A stretch of 5,480 nucleotides of DNA from Rubrivirga sp. (lineage in GTDB: Bacteria > Bacteroidota > Rhodothermia > Rhodothermales > Rubricoccaceae). Below, piece after piece: positions 1 through 5,480 of the stretch. The stretch is taken from positions 5,067-10,546 of the forward strand of contig JAAXJP010000595.1 in NCBI GenBank assembly GCA_012269805.1, read 5' to 3'. Position 1 is the stretch's first letter. Each line of letters starts with the position of its first letter. Both the position numbers and the translations under genes were made by a program. The notes beneath the pieces were generated by a model. That model worked only from the letters and a program-made list of their open reading frames with translations, searched no databases and was not told where the DNA came from.

Positions 1-64
1 GCCCGTGAGCGCGGCGCGAATCCTACGCGTCTCGACTTCACAGGACACGATCTGACGGTCTTGC

Positions 65-72
65 TAGGTTTC
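65..72 (+). promoter_or_regulatory. Possible Bacteroidota-type -7 promoter element
   Basis: TAGGTTTC matches the Bacteroidota sigma-A -7 consensus TAnnTTTG at five of six defined positions and lies 20 bases before the first ATG. I see no convincing -33 TTG/TTTG at the usual distance upstream; the nearest candidates are weak. The element overlaps the inverted repeat at 66-78, so a protein bound there would be expected to block it. The assignment depends on the organism being Bacteroidota-like, which is itself inferred. Confidence 0.25.
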
Positions 73-88
73 AAACCTCCGCAAACCT
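66..88. promoter_or_regulatory. Candidate operator: inverted plus direct AAACCT repeats
   Basis: Positions 66-78 form a perfect 6+1+6 inverted repeat, AGGTTT-c-AAACCT. A second AAACCT follows at 83-88, exactly 10 bp (about one helical turn) after the first copy at 73-78. Runs of A/T are rare in this very GC-rich sequence, so the cluster stands out. It ends only four bases before the ATG of the HTH regulator, as expected for an autoregulatory site controlling the whole operon. MerR-type DNA-binding domains are known to use both palindromes and head-to-tail direct repeats (for example CarH). That this regulator binds here is inference. Confidence 0.45.
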
Positions 89-92
89 GCAG

Positions 93-773
93 ATGTCCAC
101 CCCCTCGATCCTCCTCAGCGTCAGCGCCGCGGCCGAGCGGCTGGGCGTCCACGTGGCGACGATCCGGCGGTGGACCGATGAGGGGGTGCTCCCGGAGGCC
201 CGGACCCCCGGAGGCCACCGGCGCATCCCCGCCGAGGCCGTCGAGCGGCTCCGGCGCGAGCGGGCGGGGGAGGCCCGCCCTGGGCCTGTCCCCTCCGGCC
301 TCGGGGGCGCCGCGGACCCAGCCGACGAGGCCTGGGCCGACCACGCCGTTGTCCACACCCGTCATGAAGTCCGCGCGCACGGCGATGCCGTCTGGAACCA
401 GGCCTTCGACGGGGCCCAGCGGTCGCACCGACGGGAGACTGGCCGCCAGATGGTGGGCCTCCTGCTCCGGCACGTGGCGGGCCAGGGCGACGCGGTGGCG
501 AGGAGCGCCGAGGTCCGGCGCCTCGCGTGGGGGTACGCCCTCGATATGAAGGACCGCGGGCTCCCGCTCTCCGAGGCCCTCGGCGCGACGCTCTTTTTCC
601 GCGACGTCCTGACCGAATCGACGGCCTATCACCCCCGCTTCGAGGAGAAGCCGCCGACGGATCAGATCGCCCTCATGCGCCGCGTCAACGAGTTCATGAA
701 CGAGGTGCAGATGACGATCGCTCGGGCCTACGAGACCGACGACCCCGCCGCGCTCCCGCCCGCCGACGCATGA
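93..773 (+). CDS. MerR/excisionase-type HTH regulator with helical C-terminal domain
   Basis: A predicted cytoplasmic one-component transcriptional regulator of 226 residues. Residues 6-52 form a MerR-like winged helix: LSVSAAAERLGV starts the first helices, TIRRWTDEGVLP is the recognition helix and turn, and GGHRR at 40-44 is the typical wing motif. A Gly/Pro/Ala-rich linker follows (about 53-85). Residues about 95-218 look like an all-alpha domain, with the conserved-looking stretch LPLSEALGATLFFRD ending near residue 171. This resembles the helical C-terminal domains attached to HTH modules in many bacteria, and loosely the RsbRD N-terminal (non-heme globin-like) family; that resemblance is from memory. 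No metal-binding cysteine pattern is seen, so it is not a classical metal-sensing MerR. The ATG at 93 is the only start that places the HTH at the N-terminus; there is no Shine-Dalgarno. Its stop overlaps the hemA start (ATGA), so it is co-transcribed with the heme genes and probably regulates them. Its ligand is unknown. Confidence 0.85.
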   Translation: MSTPSILLSVSAAAERLGVHVATIRRWTDEGVLPEARTPGGHRRIPAEAVERLRRERAGEARPGPVPSGLGGAADPADEAWADHAVVHTRHEVRAHGDAVWNQAFDGAQRSHRRETGRQMVGLLLRHVAGQGDAVARSAEVRRLAWGYALDMKDRGLPLSEALGATLFFRDVLTESTAYHPRFEEKPPTDQIALMRRVNEFMNEVQMTIARAYETDDPAALPPADA

Positions 774-2041
774 CCGACTCGACGACCCTCGCTGGTCTCT
801 GGCTCGACGGCGACGACTGCGCCGTCGACATCCGGGAGGCGTGGGCCCTTTCGGCCCACGAGCGGGCGGACCTACACCAGGCGGCCCGAGCGGAGGGCAT
901 CGGGCTCTGCGTCGTCTCGACGTGCTTCCGTATCGAGGTCGCGCTCGCGGGACGCCGGCCGGCGGCGGAACTCCTCGCGTGGGCACGGCGCCGGCTGGCG
1001 TCACTCCGGCCGGACCTCGACCCGAGCGAGTTCCGGTCCGCGCGGGGGACCGGGGTGGCCCGGCACCTCTTTAGGGTCGCGGCCGGGCTCGAGTCGGCGG
1101 TCCTCGGCGAGGCGCAGATCCTCGGCCAGGTCCGCCGGGCGCGCGCCGAGGCGGAGGAGGCCGGGGCCCTCGCGCCGGAGCTCCGCGAGACGCTCGACGC
1201 CGCGATCCGGGTCGGCCAGTGGGCGCGGGGGGCGACGGACCTCGGCCGGGGCACGGCCTCGACCGCGTCGGCGGCCGTCCAGTGGGCCGACGCCGCCATC
1301 GGCGGGTTGGCGGGCCGCCGCGTCGTCGTCGTGGGGGCGGGGCAGATCGGTCGGCTCCTCCTCACGCGTCTCGCGGCGGTCGAGGCGGCGTCGCTCACGC
1401 TCGTCTCCGCGCACGCTCCATCCCACCTCGGCTTCGAGGTCGTCCGTCCCGCCGATCTGGCGGAGGTGCTCCCCCGCACCGACGTGGTGTTCTCCGCCAC
1501 CGACCGGTCCGTGCTCGACGCGGAAATCGCGCGGCAGGCGTGGGCGGAGGGCGCTCCGCGTGCCGTCGTCGACCTCGGGGTTCCGCGCAACGTCGGCGCC
1601 GACGTCGGGGCGATCGAGGGCGTCGCGCTTGCCGACATCGACGCGCTCGGGGCCGTCGTCGACGCCGGCCTGGCGGCGCGCCAGGCTGCGATTCCAACCG
1701 TGGAGGCCCGCATCGACCAGGCCGTCCGGGAGCTGGACGACGCCCTGGTGGTCCTGGAGCGCGAGCGGCTCGTCGGGGACTTCCGGCGCCGCGCCGAAGC
1801 CATCCGCCAGGAGACGCTGTCGTACGTCTGCTCCCGCTGCGACGACCGGACGTGCGCGCCGAGCGCCTCCGACGCGGGGGTTCGCCCCGGCCCCGGCCCG
1901 TGCAGCGACCCCGACGGCCTGACGCGAACGCTCACGACGCGGCTCCTGCACGACGTGACCGCCGCCCTCCGCAACCGCCCCGAGCACGCCGACGACGACA
2001 CGATCCGCGCGCTCCTCTCGCTCCCCGACGCCGGTGGCTGA
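770..2041 (+). CDS. hemA: Glutamyl-tRNA reductase (HemA/GtrR)
   Basis: NADPH-dependent reduction of glutamyl-tRNA(Glu) to glutamate-1-semialdehyde, the committed step of C5-pathway tetrapyrrole synthesis. The protein has 423 residues, normal for the family. The catalytic domain carries the nucleophile Cys52 in VSTCFRIE (usually STCNRTE) and His99 in RHLFRVAAGLES, followed by the signature VLGEAQILGQV. The NADPH-binding domain has GAGQIG at 189-194 and DLGVPRNV downstream. The C-terminal dimerisation domain contains an unusual insert with cysteines at 354, 357, 362 and 378 (C-x2-C-x4-C-x15-C) in a Gly/Pro-rich loop, before a normal final helix (LTTRLLHDVTAALR). The N-terminal motif usually read as NHxxAPxxxRE is diverged (DGDDCAVDIRE). 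The start at 770 overlaps the regulator stop as ATGA and gives the correct family N-terminus; an in-frame ATG at 527 would add 81 residues translated out of frame through the regulator gene and is rejected. It overlaps hemC by 8 bases. Confidence 0.96.
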   Translation: MTDSTTLAGLWLDGDDCAVDIREAWALSAHERADLHQAARAEGIGLCVVSTCFRIEVALAGRRPAAELLAWARRRLASLRPDLDPSEFRSARGTGVARHLFRVAAGLESAVLGEAQILGQVRRARAEAEEAGALAPELRETLDAAIRVGQWARGATDLGRGTASTASAAVQWADAAIGGLAGRRVVVVGAGQIGRLLLTRLAAVEAASLTLVSAHAPSHLGFEVVRPADLAEVLPRTDVVFSATDRSVLDAEIARQAWAEGAPRAVVDLGVPRNVGADVGAIEGVALADIDALGAVVDAGLAARQAAIPTVEARIDQAVRELDDALVVLERERLVGDFRRRAEAIRQETLSYVCSRCDDRTCAPSASDAGVRPGPGPCSDPDGLTRTLTTRLLHDVTAALRNRPEHADDDTIRALLSLPDAGG

Positions 2042-2963
2042 CGTTCTCCGCCTCGGCACCCGCACCTCGCGTCTGGCCACCTGGCAGGCCGAGCACGTCG
2101 CCGCCGCGCTCCGTCAAGCGTGGCCGGGCCTCGACGTCGAGCTCGTCCCGTTCGTGACGAAAGGCGACAAGACGCTCGACCAGCCGCTCCCGGAGATCGG
2201 GGGGAAGGGCCTGTTCACGGCCGAACTCGAGGCGTCGCTCCTCGACGGGCGGATCGACCTGGCCGTCCACTCGCTCAAGGACCTCCCGACGGACGACCCG
2301 GCCGGCCTGACCGTCGGCGCGACGCCGGAGCGCGAGGACCCGCGCGACGCGTGGATCTCGCCCGGTGGTCACAGCCTCGGCGACCTCCCTGGCGGTGCCG
2401 TCGTCGGGACGAGCAGCCTCCGCCGCGGCGCGCAACTGCTCCGGCAGCGCCCGGACCTCGTGATCCGTTCGATCCGCGGCAACGTCGAAACCCGGATCCG
2501 GAAGGTCCACGAGGAGGCGTACGACGCCGGCGTGCTCGCCCTTGCGGGACTGACGCGGCTGGAGATCGAGGGCCGGGCGCACTCGACGCTCGACCTCGAC
2601 ACGATGCTGCCGGCCCCGGGCCAGGCCGCCCTCGGCGTGCAGGTCCGCGCCGACGGGGGAGAGGCGGCCCGCCTCGTCGCCGCGCTGGATCACCCCGCGA
2701 CCCGCGCCGCCGTGACGGCCGAGCGCGCCTTTCTCGCCGGCCTCGGCGGCGGTTGCTCCGCCCCGATCGCCGCCCTCTCCCGCCGCGACGGCGACCGGCT
2801 GACCCTCCGTGGGCGCGTCGTCTCCACCGACGGGGCCCACACGGTCGAGGTCGAGACGGACGGCCCGTTCGACGCCGACGACCCGAGGGGCTCGGGGTTC
2901 CGGGTCGGCCGGGAGGCCGCGGCGCGCGCGCTGTCCGACGGAGCCCGCGACCTTCTGCCATGA
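2034..2963 (+). CDS. hemC: Hydroxymethylbilane synthase (porphobilinogen deaminase)
   Basis: Joins four porphobilinogen units into the linear tetrapyrrole hydroxymethylbilane, using a covalently attached dipyrromethane primer; cytosolic. The protein has 309 residues, the usual length. It starts with the family pattern LRLGTRTSRLATWQA and then FVTKGDKTLDQPL with GGKGLFTAELE, all typical. The catalytic aspartate is Asp83 in VHSLKDLPT, the pyrrole-carboxylate-binding arginines lie in GTSSLRR and IRGNVETR, and the cofactor-bearing cysteine is Cys241 in LGGGCSAPIAAL. All key residues are present, so the enzyme should be active. The start is a GTG at 2034 inside the last codons of hemA; it places LRLGTR at the normal distance and no ATG fits. 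The stop overlaps the hemD start as ATGA. There is no Shine-Dalgarno, so translational coupling is likely. Confidence 0.97.
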   Translation: MADVLRLGTRTSRLATWQAEHVAAALRQAWPGLDVELVPFVTKGDKTLDQPLPEIGGKGLFTAELEASLLDGRIDLAVHSLKDLPTDDPAGLTVGATPEREDPRDAWISPGGHSLGDLPGGAVVGTSSLRRGAQLLRQRPDLVIRSIRGNVETRIRKVHEEAYDAGVLALAGLTRLEIEGRAHSTLDLDTMLPAPGQAALGVQVRADGGEAARLVAALDHPATRAAVTAERAFLAGLGGGCSAPIAALSRRDGDRLTLRGRVVSTDGAHTVEVETDGPFDADDPRGSGFRVGREAAARALSDGARDLLP

Positions 2964-3706
2964 CGCTCGCCGGCCGCCGCATTGTGGTCACCCGGACCGA
3001 AGAGCAGGCCGGGTCGCTCGTCGACGGGCTCCGCCAGCGGGGCGCGACGCCGGTTCTCGTCCCGTCGATCCGCTTCGAGCCGCCGGAGGACGCGGCCCCT
3101 CTCGCCGAGGCCGTCCGCGATCTGGACGAGGCGGCCTGGGTCGTGTTCACGAGCGCGACGGGCGTGCTCTACGGATGGGCGGAAATCCAGCGGGCGTGGC
3201 CGGACGGATTGCCCGACGGCGTCCGCGTCGCGGCCGTCGGGTCGGGGACGGCCGGCGCCCTCCGCGCCGTCGGGGCGCCGGTCGACTTCGTCCCGCGCGA
3301 GGCGTTGGGCGACGTGCTCGTCGACGAGCTCCCGATCGCAGCCGGCGACCGGGTCGTCCTGCTCCGCTCGCACATCGGCCGCGAGGCACTCGCGACCGGG
3401 CTCGCAGCCCGTGGCGCCGACGTCCGCGACGTGCCGGCCTACCGCACGCTGACCGAGGCGGATACGGCCGACGTCTCCGCCGCACTCGACCCTGCCCCGG
3501 ACGCCGTCACGTTCACGTCGCCGTCGACCGTCCGCGGATTTCTCGAGGCCCTCTCGAACCCCACCCGGCTCGCCGACGTGCCGCTCGTGGCCATCGGCCC
3601 AGTGACGGCCGCGGCCCTCGAGCCCGCGGGCCTCCGCGCCGCCGCCGTCGCCGACCCCCACACCGTCGCCGGCGTCCTCGACGCCCTCGACCAGCTTTTC
3701 GCCTGA
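2960..3706 (+). CDS. hemD: Uroporphyrinogen-III synthase
   Basis: Cyclises hydroxymethylbilane with inversion of ring D to give uroporphyrinogen III, the branch point for heme, siroheme and cobalamin. The protein has 248 residues, a single-domain length typical of bacterial HemD. Although this family is poorly conserved, the landmarks are present: IVVTRTEEQAG at the N-terminus, VVFTSATGV (normally FTSxNGV), VAAVGSGTAGAL, VDFVPREALGDVL, VLLRSHIGREAL followed by GADVRDVPAYRT with the conserved Tyr161, then AVTFTSPSTVRGFLEAL and VAIGPVTAAAL near the C-terminus. The start at 2960 overlaps the hemC stop as ATGA; the longer in-frame ATG at 2120 would run out of frame through hemC and gives a Pro/Arg-rich shadow sequence, so it is rejected. 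The next gene begins only 6 bases after the stop. Confidence 0.95.
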   Translation: MTLAGRRIVVTRTEEQAGSLVDGLRQRGATPVLVPSIRFEPPEDAAPLAEAVRDLDEAAWVVFTSATGVLYGWAEIQRAWPDGLPDGVRVAAVGSGTAGALRAVGAPVDFVPREALGDVLVDELPIAAGDRVVLLRSHIGREALATGLAARGADVRDVPAYRTLTEADTADVSAALDPAPDAVTFTSPSTVRGFLEALSNPTRLADVPLVAIGPVTAAALEPAGLRAAAVADPHTVAGVLDALDQLFA

Positions 3707-3712
3707 CGACCT

Positions 3713-4717
3713 GTGGACCTTCTCGCCCCTCCGACCCTCGGCTCCGACCGCCCGATGCGCCTCCGAACCTCGGAGGGCGTCCGGCGCCTCGTCCGCGAGA
3801 CGCGACTCGACCCGGCCGCGTTCGTGCTTCCGCTGTTCGTCCGCGGTGGCGAGGGCGTCCGCGACGAGATCGCGTCGATGCCCGGCGTCTTCCAACTGTC
3901 CGTGGACGAGGCGGTCCGGGAGGCGAGCGAGGCGGCCCGCCTCGGTGTTGGTGGCGTGCTCCTGTTCGGGATCCCGGGCCACAAGGACGCCGAGGGTTCG
4001 TCGGCTGACGACGATGGGGAGGCCGTCCAACGCGCGGTCCGCGCGATCAAGGAGGCGGTGCCCGACCTCGCGGTGGTCACCGACGTGTGCCTCTGCGAGT
4101 ACACCGACCACGGCCACTGCGGCTTTATCGACGGGCACGGCGACCTCGACTTGGAGGGCTCGCTCCCGCAGCACGTCGCCGCGGCCGTCTCCCACGCCCG
4201 CGCCGGGGCTGACCTCGTTGCGCCGTCGTCCATGATCGACGGCGTCGTCGGGGCGATCCGCGACGGCCTGGACGCGGCGGGCTACGGGCACGTCGGCATC
4301 CTCTCGTACGCCGTCAAGTACGCCTCGGCGTTCTACGGCCCGTTCCGCGACGCGGCCGACAGCGCGCCCGTCTTCGGCGACCGCCGGACGCACCAGATGG
4401 ACCCGGGCAACGCCCGCGAGGCGCTCCGCGAGGCCGCGCTCGACGTCGCGCAGGGGGCCGACCTCTTGATGGTCAAGCCTGCCGTGGCCTACCTCGACGT
4501 CGTCCGCCGGATCAAAGACGCGTTCCCGGACCGCCCGCTCGGGGCCTACCACGTCTCGGGCGAGTACGCCATGCTCAAGGCCGCCGCCGAGAAGGGCTGG
4601 CTCGACGAGCGCCGCGCGGTCCTCGAGACGCTGACGAGTCTTCGCCGCGCCGGCGCCGACCTCCTCATCACGTACTCCGCGCTCGACGCCGCCCGCTGGC
4701 TGGCGGATGAGGCGTAG
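3713..4717 (+). CDS. hemB: Delta-aminolevulinic acid dehydratase (porphobilinogen synthase), zinc type
   Basis: Condenses two 5-aminolevulinate molecules into porphobilinogen. The protein has 334 residues, as expected. The two Schiff-base lysines are Lys202 in [15 protein letters not shown] and Lys255 in [15 protein letters not shown]. The active-site metal loop [14 protein letters not shown] has cysteines 126, 128 and 136, which is the zinc-dependent type rather than the aspartate-rich magnesium type. [13 protein letters not shown] and HVSGEYAML are also diagnostic. The GTG start at 3713 lies 6 bases after hemD and retains an Arg-Pro before the conserved MRLR, as in the family pattern RPRRLR; the alternative ATG at 3755 would remove 14 residues and remains possible. 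The gene closes the coupled hemA-hemC-hemD-hemB block. A hairpin begins at its stop codon. Confidence 0.97.
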   Translation: MDLLAPPTLGSDRPMRLRTSEGVRRLVRETRLDPAAFVLPLFVRGGEGVRDEIASMPGVFQLSVDEAVREASEAARLGVGGVLLFGIPGHKDAEGSSADDDGEAVQRAVRAIKEAVPDLAVVTDVCLCEYTDHGHCGFIDGHGDLDLEGSLPQHVAAAVSHARAGADLVAPSSMIDGVVGAIRDGLDAAGYGHVGILSYAVKYASAFYGPFRDAADSAPVFGDRRTHQMDPGNAREALREAALDVAQGADLLMVKPAVAYLDVVRRIKDAFPDRPLGAYHVSGEYAMLKAAAEKGWLDERRAVLETLTSLRRAGADLLITYSALDAARWLADEA

Positions 4718-4752
4718 GGAGCGGCGGGCTCCCTCGGACGACTCGACCCGCC
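4716..4752 (+). other. Two overlapping, mutually exclusive hairpins between hemB and the hemQ-like gene
   Basis: AGGGAGC (4716-4722) pairs with GCTCCCT (4728-4734) around a five-base loop, GGCGG, starting inside the hemB stop codon. The loop plus the next base, GGCGGG (4723-4728), can instead pair with CCCGCC (4747-4752). Both cannot form fully at once. Neither is followed by a T-run; the downstream sequence is C-rich, so this is not a standard intrinsic terminator. It could limit read-through, protect the upstream mRNA or be chance in GC-rich DNA. The rest of the 58-base gap shows no recognisable promoter or Shine-Dalgarno. Confidence 0.35.
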
Positions 4753-4775
4753 CTTCCAGTCCCCCCACCGATCCG

Positions 4776-5480
4776 ATGGCTCTCGACCTGTCCCGTCCTT
4801 CGACCGCGCCCTCCGACAGCGCTCCGGCGGAGCGCCGCGGCCTCGACCTCTCGGAGCGCGGCAAGACCGCCGACGGGGCGCCCCAGTCGCTCGACCGGCG
4901 GCTCCTCGTCCAACTCCACGCCTACACCGGCTGCCCCGACCCGGCCCGCCTCGGGGACGCCGCCGAGGCGGCCGGAGTCGGCGGCGTGGTGTACCAGAGC
5001 GCCCAGGACCCCGAGGGCGTCGCCGTCGTCACGTTCAGCGAGAGCGACGACTTCTTCGTCGAGGCCGGCCGCGACCTCCTGACGTCGGAGCCCTTCCGCG
5101 GCCTCACGCCGCTCCGTCACCTCACGATGTTCGGGCGGACGTACTCGATCGGCTACGAGAAGGACCTCCTGGGCGCGCTCGTCGCCCGGCCGGTCAAGAC
5201 CATGACGAACCCCGACTGGCCGTGGGCCGTCTGGTACCCGCTCCGCCGCGATGGCCGCTTTGAGCGCGAGCCGCGCGAGGAGCAGCGCCGGATGCTGATG
5301 GAGCACGGCGGCATCGGCCGCGCGTTCGGCGAGGCCGACCACGCCCACGACGTCCGCCTCGCGTGCCACGGCATGGACGAGAACGACAGCGACTTTATCG
5401 CGGGCCTCGTGGGCAAGCGGCTCGCGCCGCTCTCGAAGGTGGTCCAGCGGATGCGCGGGACGCGTCACACGGCCGAGTTC
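4776..5480 (+). CDS. hemQ: Chlorite dismutase-family protein, probable coproheme decarboxylase HemQ (partial, 3' end missing)
   Basis: The reading frame is open from ATG 4776 to the window edge (235 codons, no stop), so the C-terminus is missing. The protein belongs to the heme-binding chlorite-dismutase/HemQ family. HemQ oxidatively decarboxylates two propionates of coproheme to yield heme b, the last step of the coproporphyrin-dependent pathway. Visible landmarks are RRLLVQLHAYTGC (start of the fold), EPFRGLTPLRHLTMFGRTYSIGYE, WPWAVWYPLRR with Tyr154, REEQRRMLMEHG with the probable proximal heme ligand His177, IGRAFGEAD, and VVQRMRGTRHTAEF. Tyr154 lies 23 residues before His177; in Firmicutes HemQ the catalytic Tyr of the YPM motif lies 27 before its histidine, so the correspondence is good with a small deletion. 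No Gln (HemQ) or Arg (true chlorite dismutase) is evident at the distal position by eye. The first ~40 residues are a Ser/Pro/Arg-rich tail with LDLS occurring twice. Location beside hemB supports a heme role. The family is secure; the exact reaction is inferred. Confidence 0.85.
   Translation, partial: MALDLSRPSTAPSDSAPAERRGLDLSERGKTADGAPQSLDRRLLVQLHAYTGCPDPARLGDAAEAAGVGGVVYQSAQDPEGVAVVTFSESDDFFVEAGRDLLTSEPFRGLTPLRHLTMFGRTYSIGYEKDLLGALVARPVKTMTNPDWPWAVWYPLRRDGRFEREPREEQRRMLMEHGGIGRAFGEADHAHDVRLACHGMDENDSDFIAGLVGKRLAPLSKVVQRMRGTRHTAEF

Noticed and set aside
87..92. CTGCAG palindrome just before the first ATG
   Set aside because: A six-base palindrome is common by chance and adds nothing beyond the AAACCT repeats it touches.
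527..769. An 81-residue N-terminal extension of HemA
   Set aside because: It reads out of frame through the well-supported regulator gene, gives an Arg/Pro-rich sequence, and HemA has its normal family start at 770.
2120..2959. A long N-terminal extension of HemD suggesting a fusion
   Set aside because: It is the out-of-frame shadow of hemC; HemD starts normally at the ATGA overlap at 2960.
4716..4752. Intrinsic terminator ending the operon after hemB
   Set aside because: The hairpins are not followed by a T-run and the next gene is functionally related and only 58 bases away, so a terminator is not supported.
2690..4864. A 724-codon open frame on the minus strand across hemC, hemD and hemB
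   Set aside because: It lies antisense to three genes with full catalytic motifs, its translation is Arg/Gly/Val-rich with no recognisable domain, and long antisense frames are expected in such GC-rich coding DNA.
1..5480. Mobile elements, CRISPR arrays, tRNA or rRNA genes, defence genes
   Set aside because: No inverted terminal repeats, spaced direct repeats, tRNA-like or rRNA-like sequence or transposase motifs were seen; the window is nearly fully occupied by metabolic genes with even base composition.

Overview
This window carries a compact, co-directional tetrapyrrole (heme) biosynthesis cluster from a very GC-rich bacterium. The order on the + strand is a MerR/excisionase-type HTH regulator, then hemA, hemC, hemD and hemB, then a chlorite-dismutase-family gene of the HemQ type that runs off the right edge. 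Codon choice is strongly G/C-ending (GTC, CTC, GAC, GCC). No Shine-Dalgarno-like sequence sits before any start. A Bacteroidota-like -7 element lies before the first gene. These features would fit a high-GC Rhodothermota member (Salinibacter/Rubricoccus/Rubrivirga-like). This placement is inference, and other high-GC diderm phyla are possible.

Layout: positions 1-92 are non-coding and contain a striking A/T-containing repeat cluster, AGGTTT-c-AAACCT followed by a second AAACCT exactly 10 bp later, just upstream of the regulator. The regulator (93-773) overlaps hemA by ATGA. hemA (770-2041) overlaps the GTG start of hemC by 8 bases. hemC (2034-2963) overlaps hemD by ATGA. hemD (2960-3706) is followed after 6 bases by hemB (3713-4717, GTG start). 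A 58-base gap with two mutually exclusive hairpins separates hemB from the hemQ-like gene (4776 to the window end). The first five genes almost certainly form one translationally coupled operon, and the sixth probably belongs to it.

Pathway logic: HemA reduces glutamyl-tRNA to glutamate-1-semialdehyde (C5 route; the aminotransferase HemL is not in the window). HemB condenses two 5-aminolevulinate molecules to porphobilinogen. HemC polymerises four of these to hydroxymethylbilane, and HemD closes and inverts ring D to give uroporphyrinogen III. A HemQ-type coproheme decarboxylase would act at the very end of the coproporphyrin-dependent branch. Its presence suggests, but does not prove, that this organism makes heme through coproheme.

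The points most worth a second look are: (a) a four-cysteine, Gly/Pro-rich insert in the C-terminal domain of HemA; (b) an operon-leading regulator joining a MerR-type HTH to an all-helical C-terminal domain, with a candidate operator right before it; (c) a HemQ-like protein that keeps the tyrosine and proximal histidine expected of coproheme decarboxylases but has no obvious Gln or Arg at the distal position.
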